64,000 bases of DNA from Todiramphus chloris collaris (Eukaryota; Chordata; Aves; Coraciiformes; Alcedinidae), in NCBI GenBank assembly GCA_025345505.1, contig JANVCC010000047.1, forward strand, positions 9,772,413-9,836,412. Direction: 5' to 3'. How positions within the stretch are numbered: position 1 is the stretch's first letter; each line of letters begins with the position of its first letter. This document shows, one piece after another, positions 36,030 to 49,585 of the stretch. The notes under the pieces are model-generated. The model searched no databases and was not told the origin of the DNA. It worked only from the letters and a program-made list of their open reading frames with translations. A program made the translations under genes and the position numbers.

Positions 36030-36320
36030 CCAAACAGTAATCCGTTGCCCATATAGTATGAATATGATTAATTATTATTAGAACCTGCCTGAGTCTCTTG
36101 GCATAATCATAATGTGTCCTAAGGGGTTATTAAAATTGCTGAAAGTTTAGTCAATGTTTCCCTTTTTGCTTTATGCAAATGTATTAAATCATGAGCACAG
36201 AAAAAATGAATCAGGACATGAATTTAGCTGCTATTAATTTAGCTAAGCAAATTAAAAAGGAAAAATCCACAGACATTTTATAGTGATATGTAGTGGGCAA
36301 TTTTATTAACACTACATTTG
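36030..36320. promoter_or_regulatory. Candidate conserved non-coding element with POU and homeodomain motifs
   Basis: An AT-rich block with an unbroken, high-complexity look and dense core motifs: TAATTA at 36069-36074, octamer ATGCAAAT at 36173-36180, tatttaattta-like and ATTAA cores through 36,240. A second exact octamer follows at 36492-36499. Such composition is typical of deeply conserved vertebrate enhancers, but conservation cannot be seen from one sequence. Low confidence. Confidence 0.22.
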
Positions 36321-36800
36321 AAAAACTGAAGTAATTCAGGCTGTCCCGTTCTTCAGTATCACAGTGAAACCATCAGGTGAAATCTGCCAGAGAATTGTTA
36401 AAGTGTGTTTCAGGGATATACCTGGGGAACCAAGTTCCATAAAGTCTGTGTAGAAGGGGAGGCGGGGGGGCAGGGGGAACAATATTCTGATATGCAAATT
36501 TAATATAGATTTTTCTAAATGTTTGTAGACTTCTTCAGAATGTAGCAATTCATAGTGAAGGATTGAGATAATGTTCTACTTGGTAAGATTTTGCAGCTAT
36601 TTGAGTCTAAAGCCCCAAAGCTCCTCTCTTGTATTGCACTTTGAAGAAGGGGGAAATGTAAAACTGACTGTAGAACAGTTGCTGGTCATACCTCAAGCTC
36701 CTGCTTCTTTACCAAAATGAAGGTTGATAAAGACTGTGAACAGTTTTGGAGGCATGTGGCAATTTTCAGCTGCAAACAGTCAACAAGGGGTGACCCATTC

Positions 36801-36822
36801 ATATATATATATACATACACAC
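36801..36822. repeat. (AT)n/(AC)n short microsatellite
   Basis: atatatatatatacatacac, a short dinucleotide tract. Confidence 0.85.
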
Positions 36823-36839
36823 TGTTCACTTTTCTGATA

Positions 36840-37260
36840 CATTTCACATCAAAGCTGATGGAATTTACCCATTAGCAATTAGAGGGAAAATTCCTGGGAC
36901 TAAAAGCTCACATTGCTAATAACATTGCCTAATTGCTATTTCATATACCCACCTGTAGCAAACACGTATATTTACAAATAACAATAATAAAAATGATAGA
37001 AAAGTATTAGGCATGTTTTCTGGAACAGACAAAACTATTTTTATGGCAAAAGAATGCATTCACTAAGATTCCCTCTAATTTGGGAAGTTAGTGAGCACTT
37101 ATAAAATCAAACTGTTCGTGATTTATTTTGGAAGACAGCATGCATCTGATTCCATTGTTGTTAATTTTTCACAGAAAAATTATTAAAATCTGCATGCTGC
37201 AATAAATAATTGCTGAATATCTGAATTGACATTTACTCACACACCAACTTAATATGCAAG
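36840..37260. promoter_or_regulatory. Candidate conserved non-coding element
   Basis: Dense ATTA/TAAT cores (ttagcaattag, gcctaattgctattt, gttgttaatttttcac, ataaataattgctg) in transposon-free sequence, with the repeated phrase ctgcatgctgc/agcatgcatctg. It looks enhancer-like by composition only; no direct proof. Confidence 0.2.
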
Positions 37261-40200
37261 AAATTAACTTGAAAAAAAAAAAAATTGTAAAGGTAAACCA
37301 CTGGATGAATGGGAATCGGATGGTGACTATTAAGGCAAGTCAGAACACTAATACCAAAAGTAATATTTGATAGGACACTTACCTTCAATGTATATAGTTA
37401 ATTAACATATCTGTTATTAATAGTTGTTCTGGAAATTATCATGTACCCAAAAAAGTTCTTCTTCAGGCTGAACTCATGTATATAGAAGTTTAAAATCAAT
37501 GTTACACACAATAGATATATTCATGTATTTCAGTATTAGCTTTTAGTCTGTGTTCATATCCCCTGTCTTACTAAAAATAGTATGAATGGCTAGTCACATT
37601 TTTTTGATACTTTATTTAAAATAATACATTAAAATATTGCATGCCAGAGAATGCTGAATCTCAAATTTATAAAAGTGCACCTATTGCCTCTGAATTATGA
37701 CTTTATTAACTTAAAATGCGTGGGATCAGAGCTATGCTCTCTTTAAGTATAATTAGTGCCCCTGATTCTCCATTTGCTTACTTCACATATAAATCTGATT
37801 TGAAAGGATTCACTGTGGTCACAGTTACATCCTAAAATGCCTATGTATCTGAAAAGCTTCTGGACACAGAATTGAATGGGCAAAATTTGATATGACATTC
37901 ATAGACTCAGATGGCCTAGAAGTACTTATGCATACACTTTGTCCAGTGACTAGCTGCTTATATTCATCTTCCTTATAAGTACTAATTGGATGATCGCAAA
38001 ATATTTGGGTTTACTTAAAGACTATATTGTGTAAAAAAAGTAAGAAATCTAAAGAGCTTTGCTCTTTTTTTCCAAAACTCATTCTCAAAACTCATTGCTA
38101 AGCACAAGCACTTGACAAGAATCTGACATTTTACAGCCTTGCATTTTTCTTTGTTGATTAGCCGTTAGCAATCTGGTTACACTAGAGTGGAATGATGTTA
38201 GTTTGATGGTTAGCTAGCACACCAGCTTGCAATTAATTACATGATAATTACAGATAGAAATGTTCCCTATTTACTGATGCTAAGAAGCTGGTGAAAACAT
38301 GTTTATGCTAGCCAGTTTGGTTCCCAAGAAAGCTCTTTCCTGGATTCATCTCTTTCCAGAGGGCCTTAGGATGCGTAGCCAAGTCTAGCACTGATAGGTG
38401 GATGGGGTTACTAGACTGAAGCAAGTCCTGGCAAGCTAAGTCATCAGTCCATTCAAGAGGAAGATTTTCTGGTGATTTATCTTAAGCTACATTTTTTTGT
38501 TGGTTTTATGTTTTTTTTTTTTTCCTGGACCAGCAACCAAGTGTGAGTATTGTTTATAACCTTATTTACAATATTTAGGAAAGAAGATTTCTTGCAGTGT
38601 TTTTAGTGATCTTATTCCTGTGATCATTAGCTATGTGATAGAAAAATATAATGGAAGAAGAAAATCCCTATCCATATTTTAACGGTTGGAGCAGCTTCTA
38701 GCTTATTAGGGGGTTGACCTAAAGTTGTCATTATTGCCTAGATGTCCAAAGACACTTTACAGAAGTACCTGCTTGCTTTGTTCTTGTTTTCTTATTACAG
38801 CAAAAGGTAATTATTGTTTATAACTACTTTGCAGTAGATCAGTCAAGAAGAATGTTGCCTCTGTCTGCATTAAGGGTAACACTATTCTTTGCATCCAAGC
38901 CATAGCCTTTTGAATCCTGGGAGGACAATTCTGTGCTTAATAATTGCTTGTTAAATTTGTTAACTTTACTGAATGAACTCAAAACCAAATGCAGGAATGG
39001 TGTGTCTAGGCTAACTTTTCAGATGGGCTAGGTATGAAAGAATAATATCCATGTTTTCCTCTGAAGCCACCAATGAAAGATCTATCAAAAAAGTAAGCAA
39101 GCCTGCAGCTTGATGCTAGCAGCTTTGTTATATGGTGTTTACAATTCATAGTACCTCTCTTGCATAGCAATACCCATGGTGTGTGTCTGAGATCAGCATT
39201 CTGTGCAAAATCCCTGTGGAACAGATATATGTTGATTATCCCTCAGCTTTGTGTTCTAGACCAAGCACTCAAACCTAGCTTTGCTTGGCGATTTTGATAA
39301 AATAACAACTGCTTCCTTCTCTAAGAACTAATTTTTCTTGAAATGTGAAGGTTAATTTTACTGTAATGAAAATGGAGAGTAGGAGATTACATAGTTCAAG
39401 TATTTCACATTCAGTACAAATGAACAGATAGATGCAACTTGAGTATCAATTTCCAAAGCCATATGAAACAACCTGTTTAAGAATTTTTCAAATTTGTTGT
39501 GTAAGCAGCTTGCTTAGACAATGCCTGGATTACTTTGCTGTACTGCTGAATTCAGCAAAATATTCATATGTCAATCAAAGTTTATTGAGAACTTACCTTT
39601 GAACAAATAACTGCAGGGTTTTTGTTGTTCCAGCTGAAGTTACTGGCAGCACTCATTTAAATGGAAAGGGTTCAGCACTGAGTGCCCTGTGAAGCTGCTC
39701 CTTGTCCATTTATTATTCAGTTAAGAAGAAGAATATGGGGTTTTTCTCCTTATTTTATGATAGCATGAGGAAGACACTAAATACTTATTTCTAGACACAG
39801 TAGTCTTAGAAGACTTTCTGAGATAAAAAGGAATTGATTTTAATGTAATACATGTAGAACTAATTTATGTGGAGAGAGGCACGTGGAGCATAAATACATA
39901 AGAAGTTACAAATAATATGGCAGGACAGCTGACAGGTGGAACTGTTTTTGGTACACAAACTGTTCTGGACTTTTCCAGCACAAAATAAGCTCTAATCATT
40001 CTACAAAAGGCAATGTTTGTGTCATGGTTGGCCTTTAGTATTAATTTTCTAACATACCAGAAGTTTCTTCTAATTTTTTTTTTCCCCAAAACCCAGTAAT
40101 CCTTTGTGAAGGCTCTAGGGCCATGCAGAATTCAAGCAGGATGATTGTCAAACATTTCTGGAGTAAATAGGGCTTCTGGTAGTAAATTTCTCCACCAAGC

Positions 40201-41419
40201 AGAGTGAAATTCAAGAGTTTAACTGTGTGGCCTACTGTAGTTAAGATTCCCTGCACAAAACCTTTTAATTTCTTGCTACCTACTACCTTACTTAAAACCT
40301 GAAAGGTTTTTAAGAATGATGGAAAATAGGCAGAATCCTTGAAGGGCTTGAATGAGGATGACCTCATGTTCATAGATGCACCTAGGCTGGAAAACAAGCC
40401 AAAAACCAGGTGGAATGTCCTTGAGAATCACAAATTTCAAATAAGATCAATGTTAGGCAATTTGATGAAAACTTAAGGCTTAGATTCAGTACATTTAGTA
40501 AGAGAATAAAGTGTAACTTTGGTAGAAATCAGATGTATAAATCTACCTAATGGATGAGTATAAGAAACAGTCCCTACTCTGCTTCTTCCTGACTCTGCAA
40601 ATGCTTATATAATCACAAGTTCACATCTCTTCTGTGACCTATAAGCTATTTCTCTTTCACATTATTGTTTATTCTCTTGACATACATGTGGACGGAAATG
40701 GACAGGTTTTCTATAAACATATGCATCTACTCATAAACTTCATTTATTTCTAGAATATAGGTGGATGAATACTTTTAAGGTGTTTATTACCAGAAATTTC
40801 TGAAGTACTGAGCTATAGCACTGACCAACTCAGTCGAGTTCTGTTTTTTCTTTAAAGCCAAGTAAAAATATTTTAGGTAAAATACAGCCTCTTCATCTTA
40901 ATGTTCCATTTTGTTCCTCAGGTACACTGTGTACATGCTGACTTCCCTTCTCTAAATGTGCACTGTATGTATCTATTGCTTGTTATGTCTGTTCCTGCCC
41001 CAAAATCAGAGCCCCAAATACACTGTCATCTTTCTCAATTTCAACTGAGATGGATATTGCTGATTTTCTGCTGCCCTGTTGCTGGCTTTCTGAGTACTGC
41101 CCTAAACTGATGGAGAACCCAGTGATATGTTAGTTGCTATTGCACTTGGAACTGGCTTTATTTCTTGTCTGAGAGTTGTTAGCACTGTTGTTGGTGCTTG
41201 CAGGCCATTTGCTTTCAAGATAATAGCCCATCTGTGGATGATGACATCTTTTTTCTCCTTTTGTCTCACAGGTACTTCAAAATACTATCCTTTACTCTCT
41301 GTTTCTCCCACTAAATACATTATTTCTGTCAATTCATCCATACACATCTACTCTGTGCTGATTTATGAATTTTCTAATCTAATGCTGCTGGTGGTGTCCC
41401 CGGTATCTCACCTGGGATG
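37261..41419. other. Long transposon-poor AT-rich stretch
   Basis: About 4.2 kb with no gene and no repeat I can name. Paired homeodomain-type TAATTA cores sit at 38234-38239 and 38245-38250. T13 tract at about 38,510-38,522. Confidence 0.5.
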
Positions 41420-41700
41420 AGTCATCATCTCTTTTAACCCAATATGGCCAAAAATTAATGCCTTGAATTTCTTTCATAGATTCTCTTCCCCTCTATTCCA
41501 GTTGAGAACTTTGAACAACAAAACTCAGAGGTTGTCTTTTGCTCATTTACATCAGATAACCATGAGATGTCCCTGTGCTGCTGCTTTTTCATCTTCAACA
41601 TTCCCACAGTTCACCTCATTTTCATCACCTTATTCCTGATCTCCCATTTAGGCTTTCATAATATCCTTCAGTGACTATCGTTGCTTTTACTTCCTTCTTT
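41420..41700 (+). mobile_element. Possible ancient L2-like LINE relic
   Basis: Phrases such as aacccaatatggccaaaaat, then ctattccagttgagaac and the C/T-rich strand bias recall the plus-strand 3' half of L2 elements (consensus ...AATATGGCCAAAACTGAGCTCC...). Highly diverged; this is a weak call. Confidence 0.3.
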
Positions 41701-44659
41701 TCCACTCAGCCCTTTAAAAAATTCAGTTTCTGAGGTCATGTTTATCTGATTCTCTCATTTCCTTTGTCTTACAATACTCTGTCATATGTTATCTTCTCAA
41801 TTTAAAAGCCCTGTGTGACTACTCCTCTTTGCAGAGATGTTTGACTCATTCTTTTCTGTTCACTTATGCTCAGTGCAGCACCTTTTAGTTTATTTGAGAA
41901 GGTAAAAGCCCCATTGAAGTAAAAACAGTGAACATTTCATGGCAGGCTTTGTCTGGCTTGTCTACAAGGCATGCTGCTGACTGATGGCTCTTTGGTGACT
42001 TAACTGAAATGTAGAAGAGGGCTAGTTCTCAGCTGACAGATGTCTACATTACACAATTAGATGTTATAACTGGCACTGATGTCTATTTGACAGTTTCAGC
42101 AGAGGTCAGGCATGAAACAGTTTGGAGACTAAATGATTCTGTCACTCGAAGACTTGGTCATTTCAGAACAGGCCTGAGGTTGCTGATCCCAGACTGCTTT
42201 CTCTGTTTTCTGTGTGCAATTGCATGCTGAGAACTTACCTTTCTGTGCCTGTCAATCTAACGTAGTTCAGAAATGCTGTACTAACTTTAGAAGACATCAC
42301 ATGCCTGTAGAAAAAGTAACTGCATAAATCCTGAAGGTAATAATTTTCTGACAAAAATGTGATGATCTCACCTATCAGCATTTGTCCTTTGCTTACTTGT
42401 GAGAATCACTGACATTCTTGCTTAAGCTATCAATCTTTGTCAATAACATATCTTAACTTTACTTTTTTTTAATCTTTACTGTTTGTTCACACTGCCTACT
42501 TTTGCTCTTTAAAGCATGCCAGGCAATAAGTATATTGAAGAATGTTTTTCAGAGGTCCTACTTCAAAGACTGATATTAAAAAAAAAAAACCAGACACTTT
42601 TTCAATAGTTTTCCTCAGATCAAGTAATTAAAAATTAACTCTTACAGCCAGCTTTGCAAATTTGCTTATCCAGGGTTCTCCATACATGCATTGAACTCAC
42701 TGCAGGGTCAGGATCCTCAGAACATGTTAGAATATGATCTGACCTTTTAATGCACAGGGGATTTAATTAGTATTTCTAGTATAAGCCTTTTCATTCTGAC
42801 TCATATTGTCATTCCTGAATAGCAGCTTAGAGAAAGGTGTAAGTTTGTATTTCAGTGATTTTACACACCCTATTGACAGACACTTCCCAAGGACTTTCCT
42901 CAGATTGGAATAATAATGCACTGAAAACCTTCAACGAGAGGACAAAGAGTTGACAGGTGTCAAGGACAGAGGGAGTCTGATGAGGTGTCTGCAAGTTGAA
43001 TTATGTACCAGCAAGAAGACATGACTAGTTATACCACAGAAGAAAAATGTGAGGTGTGATGAGGTGTAACTCATTTGTGTTTCATACTCCTGGGAAGAAG
43101 CAGCTACAAAAAAAAGATGCAGTTTCATTTCACTGAGCATGAAAATGGTGATAGATTTACAACAATAAACAAGGCAAAATTAATAAAGACATTAAAAAGA
43201 CCTATTAGAGCTGAAGTTTGGAGCATACATCACCATGAAGATTTATAGTCTGGAAAAGTGATATGAGCTGTATATATAATTAGTGTTTCTGTTAGCATTT
43301 CATACCCCTTGTCTTAATTTGCAAGGTGATTTCTAACAAATAACTGACTTGCTGTTAATTAAACATGATTTCAGTGAAAGATAAGTGGAATTCTAATAGT
43401 ACTGACTCCCGTCTTTTTGTAAATGGGTGTATTGTGTCCTTGTCAGATCTTAGCTTTTGAATATATCAATTCTAGAGCAGGAACTCTGTGTTTTGGATTT
43501 TACTGCACGTAACACAGTAAGACCTGGTTCCAGCTGAGCCTGCTGTTGCACAGGCCAACGTGAACAGTAGCAAAGCACCAGTAACCAACTGCAAATAAGA
43601 CCCCCGTGCACTGTTTTCCTCATCTGGTTAGGGGCAGAATTTGACATTAGATTCTGGCTTCTAAAATACTACTTAAAATTGGCAAAATGAATGTAAATTA
43701 ATCTCACTTTTAGTGTCATTAGCTTTCTCCCTTCATCTTCTTATTTAAGACCTAGGAGAAAAACATGGAGAGAACAATAGAATGCTTCTCAAAGTCCCCT
43801 GCTGTCAAAGGTAAGGTGGTGCAGGACTCACTGAATGTCTTAAAGTCTGTTTTCCTTACTGCTACTGAATTTCTAGAAGATAAAGGCCTTGCATCCTCAC
43901 TTCTTCACAGAGCTACTCTAGCTTTCTCCTGTGTGTCTTTAAAAAGGAGTCCCCATAGGGTATTAAGCAATGATCTATCTTCCTTGAAGAGCTAAGTCTG
44001 TGAGCCATGTCTCTCAGATTTGTCTCTTCTTGCCCTCACTTTTTTACTGGAAAGGACAATTAGACTGAAATTAATTTACTGAAATGTTAAGACCTTTTTG
44101 ATTGTTTCATTAAACATAAAAGATCAAATCGTGTTTTTCAAATATTACAAAATGCCAGAAAAGAAATATATAAAGTTTCTAAACAGTGCCGTACAGGGGA
44201 CTTGAAAAATGAGCATTAGATGAGTTCTGGAAGTAACTTTTTCTTGTTGAGAACCAATAATGTCCTGACTTCAGTTTTCATCTGACAACATCTATTACTT
44301 TATATGAGATGTGAGCTAGGCAGCTCACACTTTTTTTTATACTATTGAATTATGTCAGACCAGCACAGCCCTTTAGAGACAAGGACTTTCTTAAGATCTA
44401 CAAGGTTTTTTGTTTGTGTTCTTGTAAATCATCCCAGGAGCCCCTAGCCTTTAGGATTTATTTAAAGTTTGAGATGTATTCAAATGCTATCACCTTTATT
44501 ACTGGTATTTATTAATTTTGCCCTTCGCTTTTACATCTTCTTGCCTTTTTAATGGTGTTAGATGAATCACTCACCTGAGCTGTCATTTTATTTTACATCT
44601 GTTTTTTCCTTTTCTTGTCCAAAAGGTTTACACAGCCAATACAATACCAATATGATATA
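41701..44659. other. AT-rich stretch, no gene recognised
   Basis: About 3 kb. The first 250 bp continue the pyrimidine bias of the possible L2 relic. A short stretch at 43,470-43,560 (gagcaggaactctgtg then cacgtaacacagtaagacctggttcc) faintly recalls the common amniote LINE/MIR tail (GGGACTGTGTTTGTACAGCGCCTAGCACAATGGGG-type) but is too short to call. Confidence 0.45.
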
Positions 44660-45165
44660 ATAACCAATAGCATGTATGGTGATCAAACAGAGGAGTACAG
44701 AGCTGCATGACAGACTGTCAGAAAGATCCAGCTGCTCACCAACAGGTGGTGAACAAAACATGATACCAGGGCAGGGCCGGAACATGAGGCTTAGCCCCAC
44801 AGCCTCATGTCAAGACAAGCAGGGTTGGCCTGAAGAAGGCAACCAGGGTCAGCCAAGGGTCCAGATGACTGGGTAAGTCCATGATGAAAAGCCAAGCTGA
44901 TAACAGAAGTTAGGATCAGGTCCAGTGGTGGTAACCAGGGCCTCCTCAGTGATCATCAAGTAATCCCCACAGTGATGAGGCAGGTCCGAGGTCAGCCTGG
45001 GAAGTCAGTTCAGAAATCAAGATCTGGATCAAAAGGAACACTGTCCAGAAAGAAGCAGAGCTGAATTGAAATGGAGCCGCTGGACACATAGGGGTAGAGA
45101 CTCCAGGTGGAGCTGGTCAGAGCTGTTGAGAACTAGTAGAGGATACGGGACATTGACAACATGTT
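44660..45165. other. GC-richer unclassified block, probable old repeat
   Basis: Composition shifts from AT-rich to purine- and G-rich. Phrases with AGGTCC, GGTCAGCC and CAGGGTCAGCC recur (for example gatcaggtccagtggtggta, gaggcaggtccgaggtcagc, gtcagcctgggaagtcag). That internal repetition resembles an old dispersed repeat seen in amniotes, but I cannot name it. No coding signal. Confidence 0.3.
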
Positions 45166-48100
45166 GAACAATATTTACAGCACACCTCACAGGCATATGG
45201 TTGTTTTTTGTCTGATATAGGATCTCCTTGAGCTATGAGATATTGTCTTTAGATGAGCTGATAGTAGAATCTTACACCATTAAAGATAGTGGTTCCTGTC
45301 TCTTACTGAGCTCAGAATATTTATCTATCTTCCTGCCCTGCTCCCCTAAATACAGTTGGTGTTTGGTTCTTACATCATTTTGCATTTTAATGGGGACAAG
45401 GACAAGTGGTTAACCACTGCAATGAATAGAAGTTGTATAATTATAACATGAAATAAGAATCAAGCCCATGAAATCATCCTGAAAAGGGATCTGTCTAACC
45501 TGGTCTATATGTCATTTATTTAGTCTGTAAGGAACTGATACACTTGGCCTTGGGTGAGAGAATCTCCCTTATGCAATAAAGAGTATTCAATGTTCTGTAA
45601 TTGTTATAAGTTCCACGGTATTCTGAGACGTGTGGCACCTGGGAAGATTAAAAGTGGATTGCAAGGATTGCCTGGACAGTTGTTCTATAAAAAGAAATGT
45701 ATATTGACCCTTTAGCAACGCTAAACCCCCTTGTTTTTAAGAAGGAGTAGGCTGTAGGATATGGACAGCAAAAACCAAATTTGTGCCTATGTTGAATTAA
45801 TTCTTTTGCTACATTTCACGCTGTTAAAATTGGCAGTGTGATAATCACTTAGCAATGTGGTTGTGAATTGGAGAGGGGACATTGCTTCCTCCTATCTCCA
45901 TCTGCACCTCTGCTGCACTACCCACTAGTGGTAATAAAAGAGTGACTGGAGGACACCAGCCTTTGGGGAAGGCATTGGGGTGGTGCAAAGTCTTTGGCAG
46001 CCGTGGGAGGAGATGTTCTGAGGATGCAAACATTTACAGTACATTTACAGTGAGACTATGATCCACATCAAGAACTGTCCTGGCTTGGTGGGGATTAAGA
46101 GGGAACTCCTGGAGAGAAAACATACAGTACTGAGTTTTGTTGAGTCCATCTCACGTTTTGCCTTCTTGGCCAAAAGCATCCCCAGCCTGTTGGGTAAGAG
46201 TATGAACCACCTCTACTTATCTTTTCATTGGTGTTCTAACCCACAGCTACAACATAGTCACTGCTGTTAGAAAGAACAAAGCCTTGTGCTGTGTAGGGAT
46301 TTATTTTCTGTTGTCTGAATTACACCATGCTCTGTGCTAAAGTTCAGGCTAGTGATCATTGCATAGTTGTAACCTTGAAGGAATATTCCCCATAAAGAAG
46401 TTAATTTGGAAGTGTGCTAGAAATAATGCTCTTTATCTGAGAAAAGAGTCTGAAACTACTCAGACAAAAATAAGAAGAATACAAAGTCCTATCTTTAGTT
46501 TGGAGATGTTTCTTCTCAGTCTCTATTTTTATTTTTCACTTTGTCTCCATTTTCCACTGCCAAGCTACAGTTCATCTGGATGCATTTCCCTATAAAACTG
46601 TGGAACTCAGTCTAACACTGTTTGTGTTAGGACTGGGCAGAGAGCAATAAGATCTAAAATAGTATCTAGTATCTGTGGAAAGCCTACAGTGCGAGTGAAA
46701 TAAAACAAAGGAATTGTGAGCACAGTTGGCAAGTTTGGAGACCCTTTTGGGCTCAGATAAACTAGAAGTCCAATGTAAGTGGAGAGAACATCTGACTTTT
46801 TTTCTGCCACAAAAGAAATGATGAAAAAAAAATTCCATTGGCATGTTTATTTACCTAAGGCATGCACATGTTTGACACTTCTATCACATTATTAGTGACC
46901 TAATTAATACTCCACAGAACTTTTTTCCTTGAAATATACATTTGGACTTTAATATACTTTATGGTGTTAATGAGCAGAAACTGAAATTTTAGGTCCATAT
47001 GAGTATACCTAAGAACAAGATAATAGTAATAAAATAAATAATAATAAAAAATCACTTTAAAAGAATTCCGTTATTCACAGCAATTTTTCATTTGTGTGCT
47101 CACGTCTTGTAAATATTTTCTTCTCAACCCGTTAGTAAACTGCTCTATAAATCATGAAGAGGCTTCTGGCCAAAACAAAGGAAGGTAATTGATCTTGATA
47201 TCACACAGCCCTGGCAATGTGGACCTTATGAACTAGTCACATATGTTTTGATTTGTGTCCCACTTTTTCTCTGAAAATGCATTAATTTCATTGTTTAAAG
47301 ATACAGACAAAAAAATGGATTATTCTAGGAAGGCACAATCTAGAATTCAGTAGCATCTGAGAGATAACAATATACTTCCTCCTGACTTTAGAGCATTTTC
47401 TAATTGAAGATTATTTAGAAGTTTAAAGACCACATTGGAAGACTTAATATGTAATAACTGCTGGCTTCATGGCAAATTGTCCTTTACTGCAGCATCTGTA
47501 AGGAATGGTTCTTCAGAGAGCCAATCACCCACACAGGTAGTTTTGTTCATGCAGCATCTGTAAGCTTTGGATGATCTAATTATTGACTCAAACAGACAAT
47601 ACAATGACTTTCAGGCTCACTTGTCTTTTCCACCTTCTACCTCTTTACTCCTCATATTACAGTTTCAGCTAAAATGGAACACGATCGTATCATTTCCTTC
47701 AGAACCTGCTACAACCCATCAGATGACTTTTGCTCATTTGGTGTACCACAGTGAAATTCTTGTTAAGGTGCAAAGTTGACATACATTTACAGTCATTTAT
47801 GGAGGCAACTACAAAAGTAAGCAATAGATTATGCCCGAATAAGACACACTGCATTTTTTCAAACTATATGACTGACACTACAAATATAAGGAAGATACAT
47901 ATATCGTCAGAAACAAAACCATACATAGATACAATAAAACAAATAGTGGTCTTGGAGTTTCAGCCAAGGAAAATAATCTATCATATTTGATCTTGATGTC
48001 AGCAAATGTTTCCTTTCTATGTCCTGATTTGTCCAAGGGTGCTTTTCACTTCAGTTTCAAAAGTGTAGCCTCTCTGGTGGAGGGAACACTAATGCTTTCA

Positions 48101-49585
48101 AGGGAAATAAACCCTTTCTGTAACTTGCTGTAGATGACAGTACTAGACAAATAGGAAAGGTTTACTGTTTTCATATTTGATGTCCATCTTATGAGTATTT
48201 CTTGACTCCAGAGACAGTCACACTATGTTACAAAGCAAGGGCTTATTAAGCTTAAGCAAATATATAAAAATTAATTGTAACCATCTGTGCACACTAAACA
48301 GTTTCTCACGTGTCTATAGCTTGCTAGAAAAAGGATGAATGTTCAGAGTGTGCTTCTGTTCATTTTTCTTGATTCCAGTGAGCATATGAAAGTAGTAATT
48401 CGGCATACATTATGCTAAATGGGAAAAAAACCAAAGCAAAACAACTTCAAATTATTAATCTCCTTTAATTTTTTTTTTAATCTTTTTCATTAGTGGAGGG
48501 ATGTCAGGTATAAAGTAGAAAGAAGTGTGGCAAATGTCAATAAAAGGAGAGAATAAGACAGGAAACTTGAATTGCTCATCTAAGACAACACAAGTAGTAC
48601 TTTGACATGCAAGAAGTTGTTTTAATTTGAAAAAGCAATAGTCCTCATTAAAGAAATGTAAATTTTCTCTGGAAGAGAAATTACTTGTTAATTGTTCTCA
48701 TATGTCTTATCTAGTTGAGTATGCAAACCAAAGTAATTGGAATGTTGTAACTTAATGCCAAGTCACTGTAAAAATTGCTGAGGTCAAGGACCTGGATACT
48801 GGGTAAATGACAAAGTTTGTTCTAACCTTTTCCAGATATCTGTTGATGATGAAGAATTTTCTCAGATGTTGCTCATGTGGCAACATTTTCATTTCTGGAG
48901 CATTTTTTGGTGAGGTTTTATTCTGTTGAAATGGTATTTGTTCTGTAGATATTTTGAATGACTTCTATTTGCAAAATAATTACATGCAGTGAAAAAGTGT
49001 TAATGCAGAGCAGACGAATCTCCATAGGGAAATATATGTTGAAATCACTTGTCTATAAAGTTTGTGGGGTTTTGATGCATATTTTGAAAGCCATAAAGAT
49101 TAATTTTATAAAAATACCAGAGACTTGTTAGAAAAGTGTCTTATTAAAGTTCAGGCTTAATTGAAATTTTTACCCAAAGACTTAGTCTCATCTTTGTTTT
49201 CAACTTTGAAACAGAACTTGTGATAATTGGAGTTTCTTTGCAAATTACTCACATTGAATTGTCAAAAAAAATCCAACCCAATCAATGACCTAGATCTTTA
49301 AAGCAGTACAACATAACTGGAGGCATATTTTCCATTACTTCTACTGTAAATTGTTTCTCAAATTTTTAGGTAACATCAAAAATGTGTTCTGAAATACCTT
49401 AGGTAGAAAAGGTTGGATTAATGTAACTTTTCAGTTGTGGCCCGAACCCTTAACTTCATAGCAGAAGTCAGTGATCAGATTATTTATACTCTCATTTTTC
49501 ACAATTTGTGTTTTCTATTATTAATCCTGTGAAGTGCTTCATATAGGCATATCCTACATCTCCACTGAAATAGAAAGCTGCTCAT
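45166..49585. other. Long AT-rich stretch, no gene recognised
   Basis: About 4.4 kb. A frame at 46,058-46,190 ends at ttgggtaagagt, which looks like a splice donor, but no acceptor or family supports an exon. Otherwise nothing. Confidence 0.45.

Noticed and set aside
41127..41420. 97-codon hydrophobic frame as a receptor-like gene
   Set aside because: Hydrophobic residues follow from pyrimidine-rich DNA. There is no ordered membrane topology or known motif, and an L2-like relic adjoins it.
46058..46270. Possible exon ending at ttgggtaagagt
   Set aside because: A donor-like site exists, but there is no acceptor or polypyrimidine tract in front and the frame runs past the donor. No family seen.
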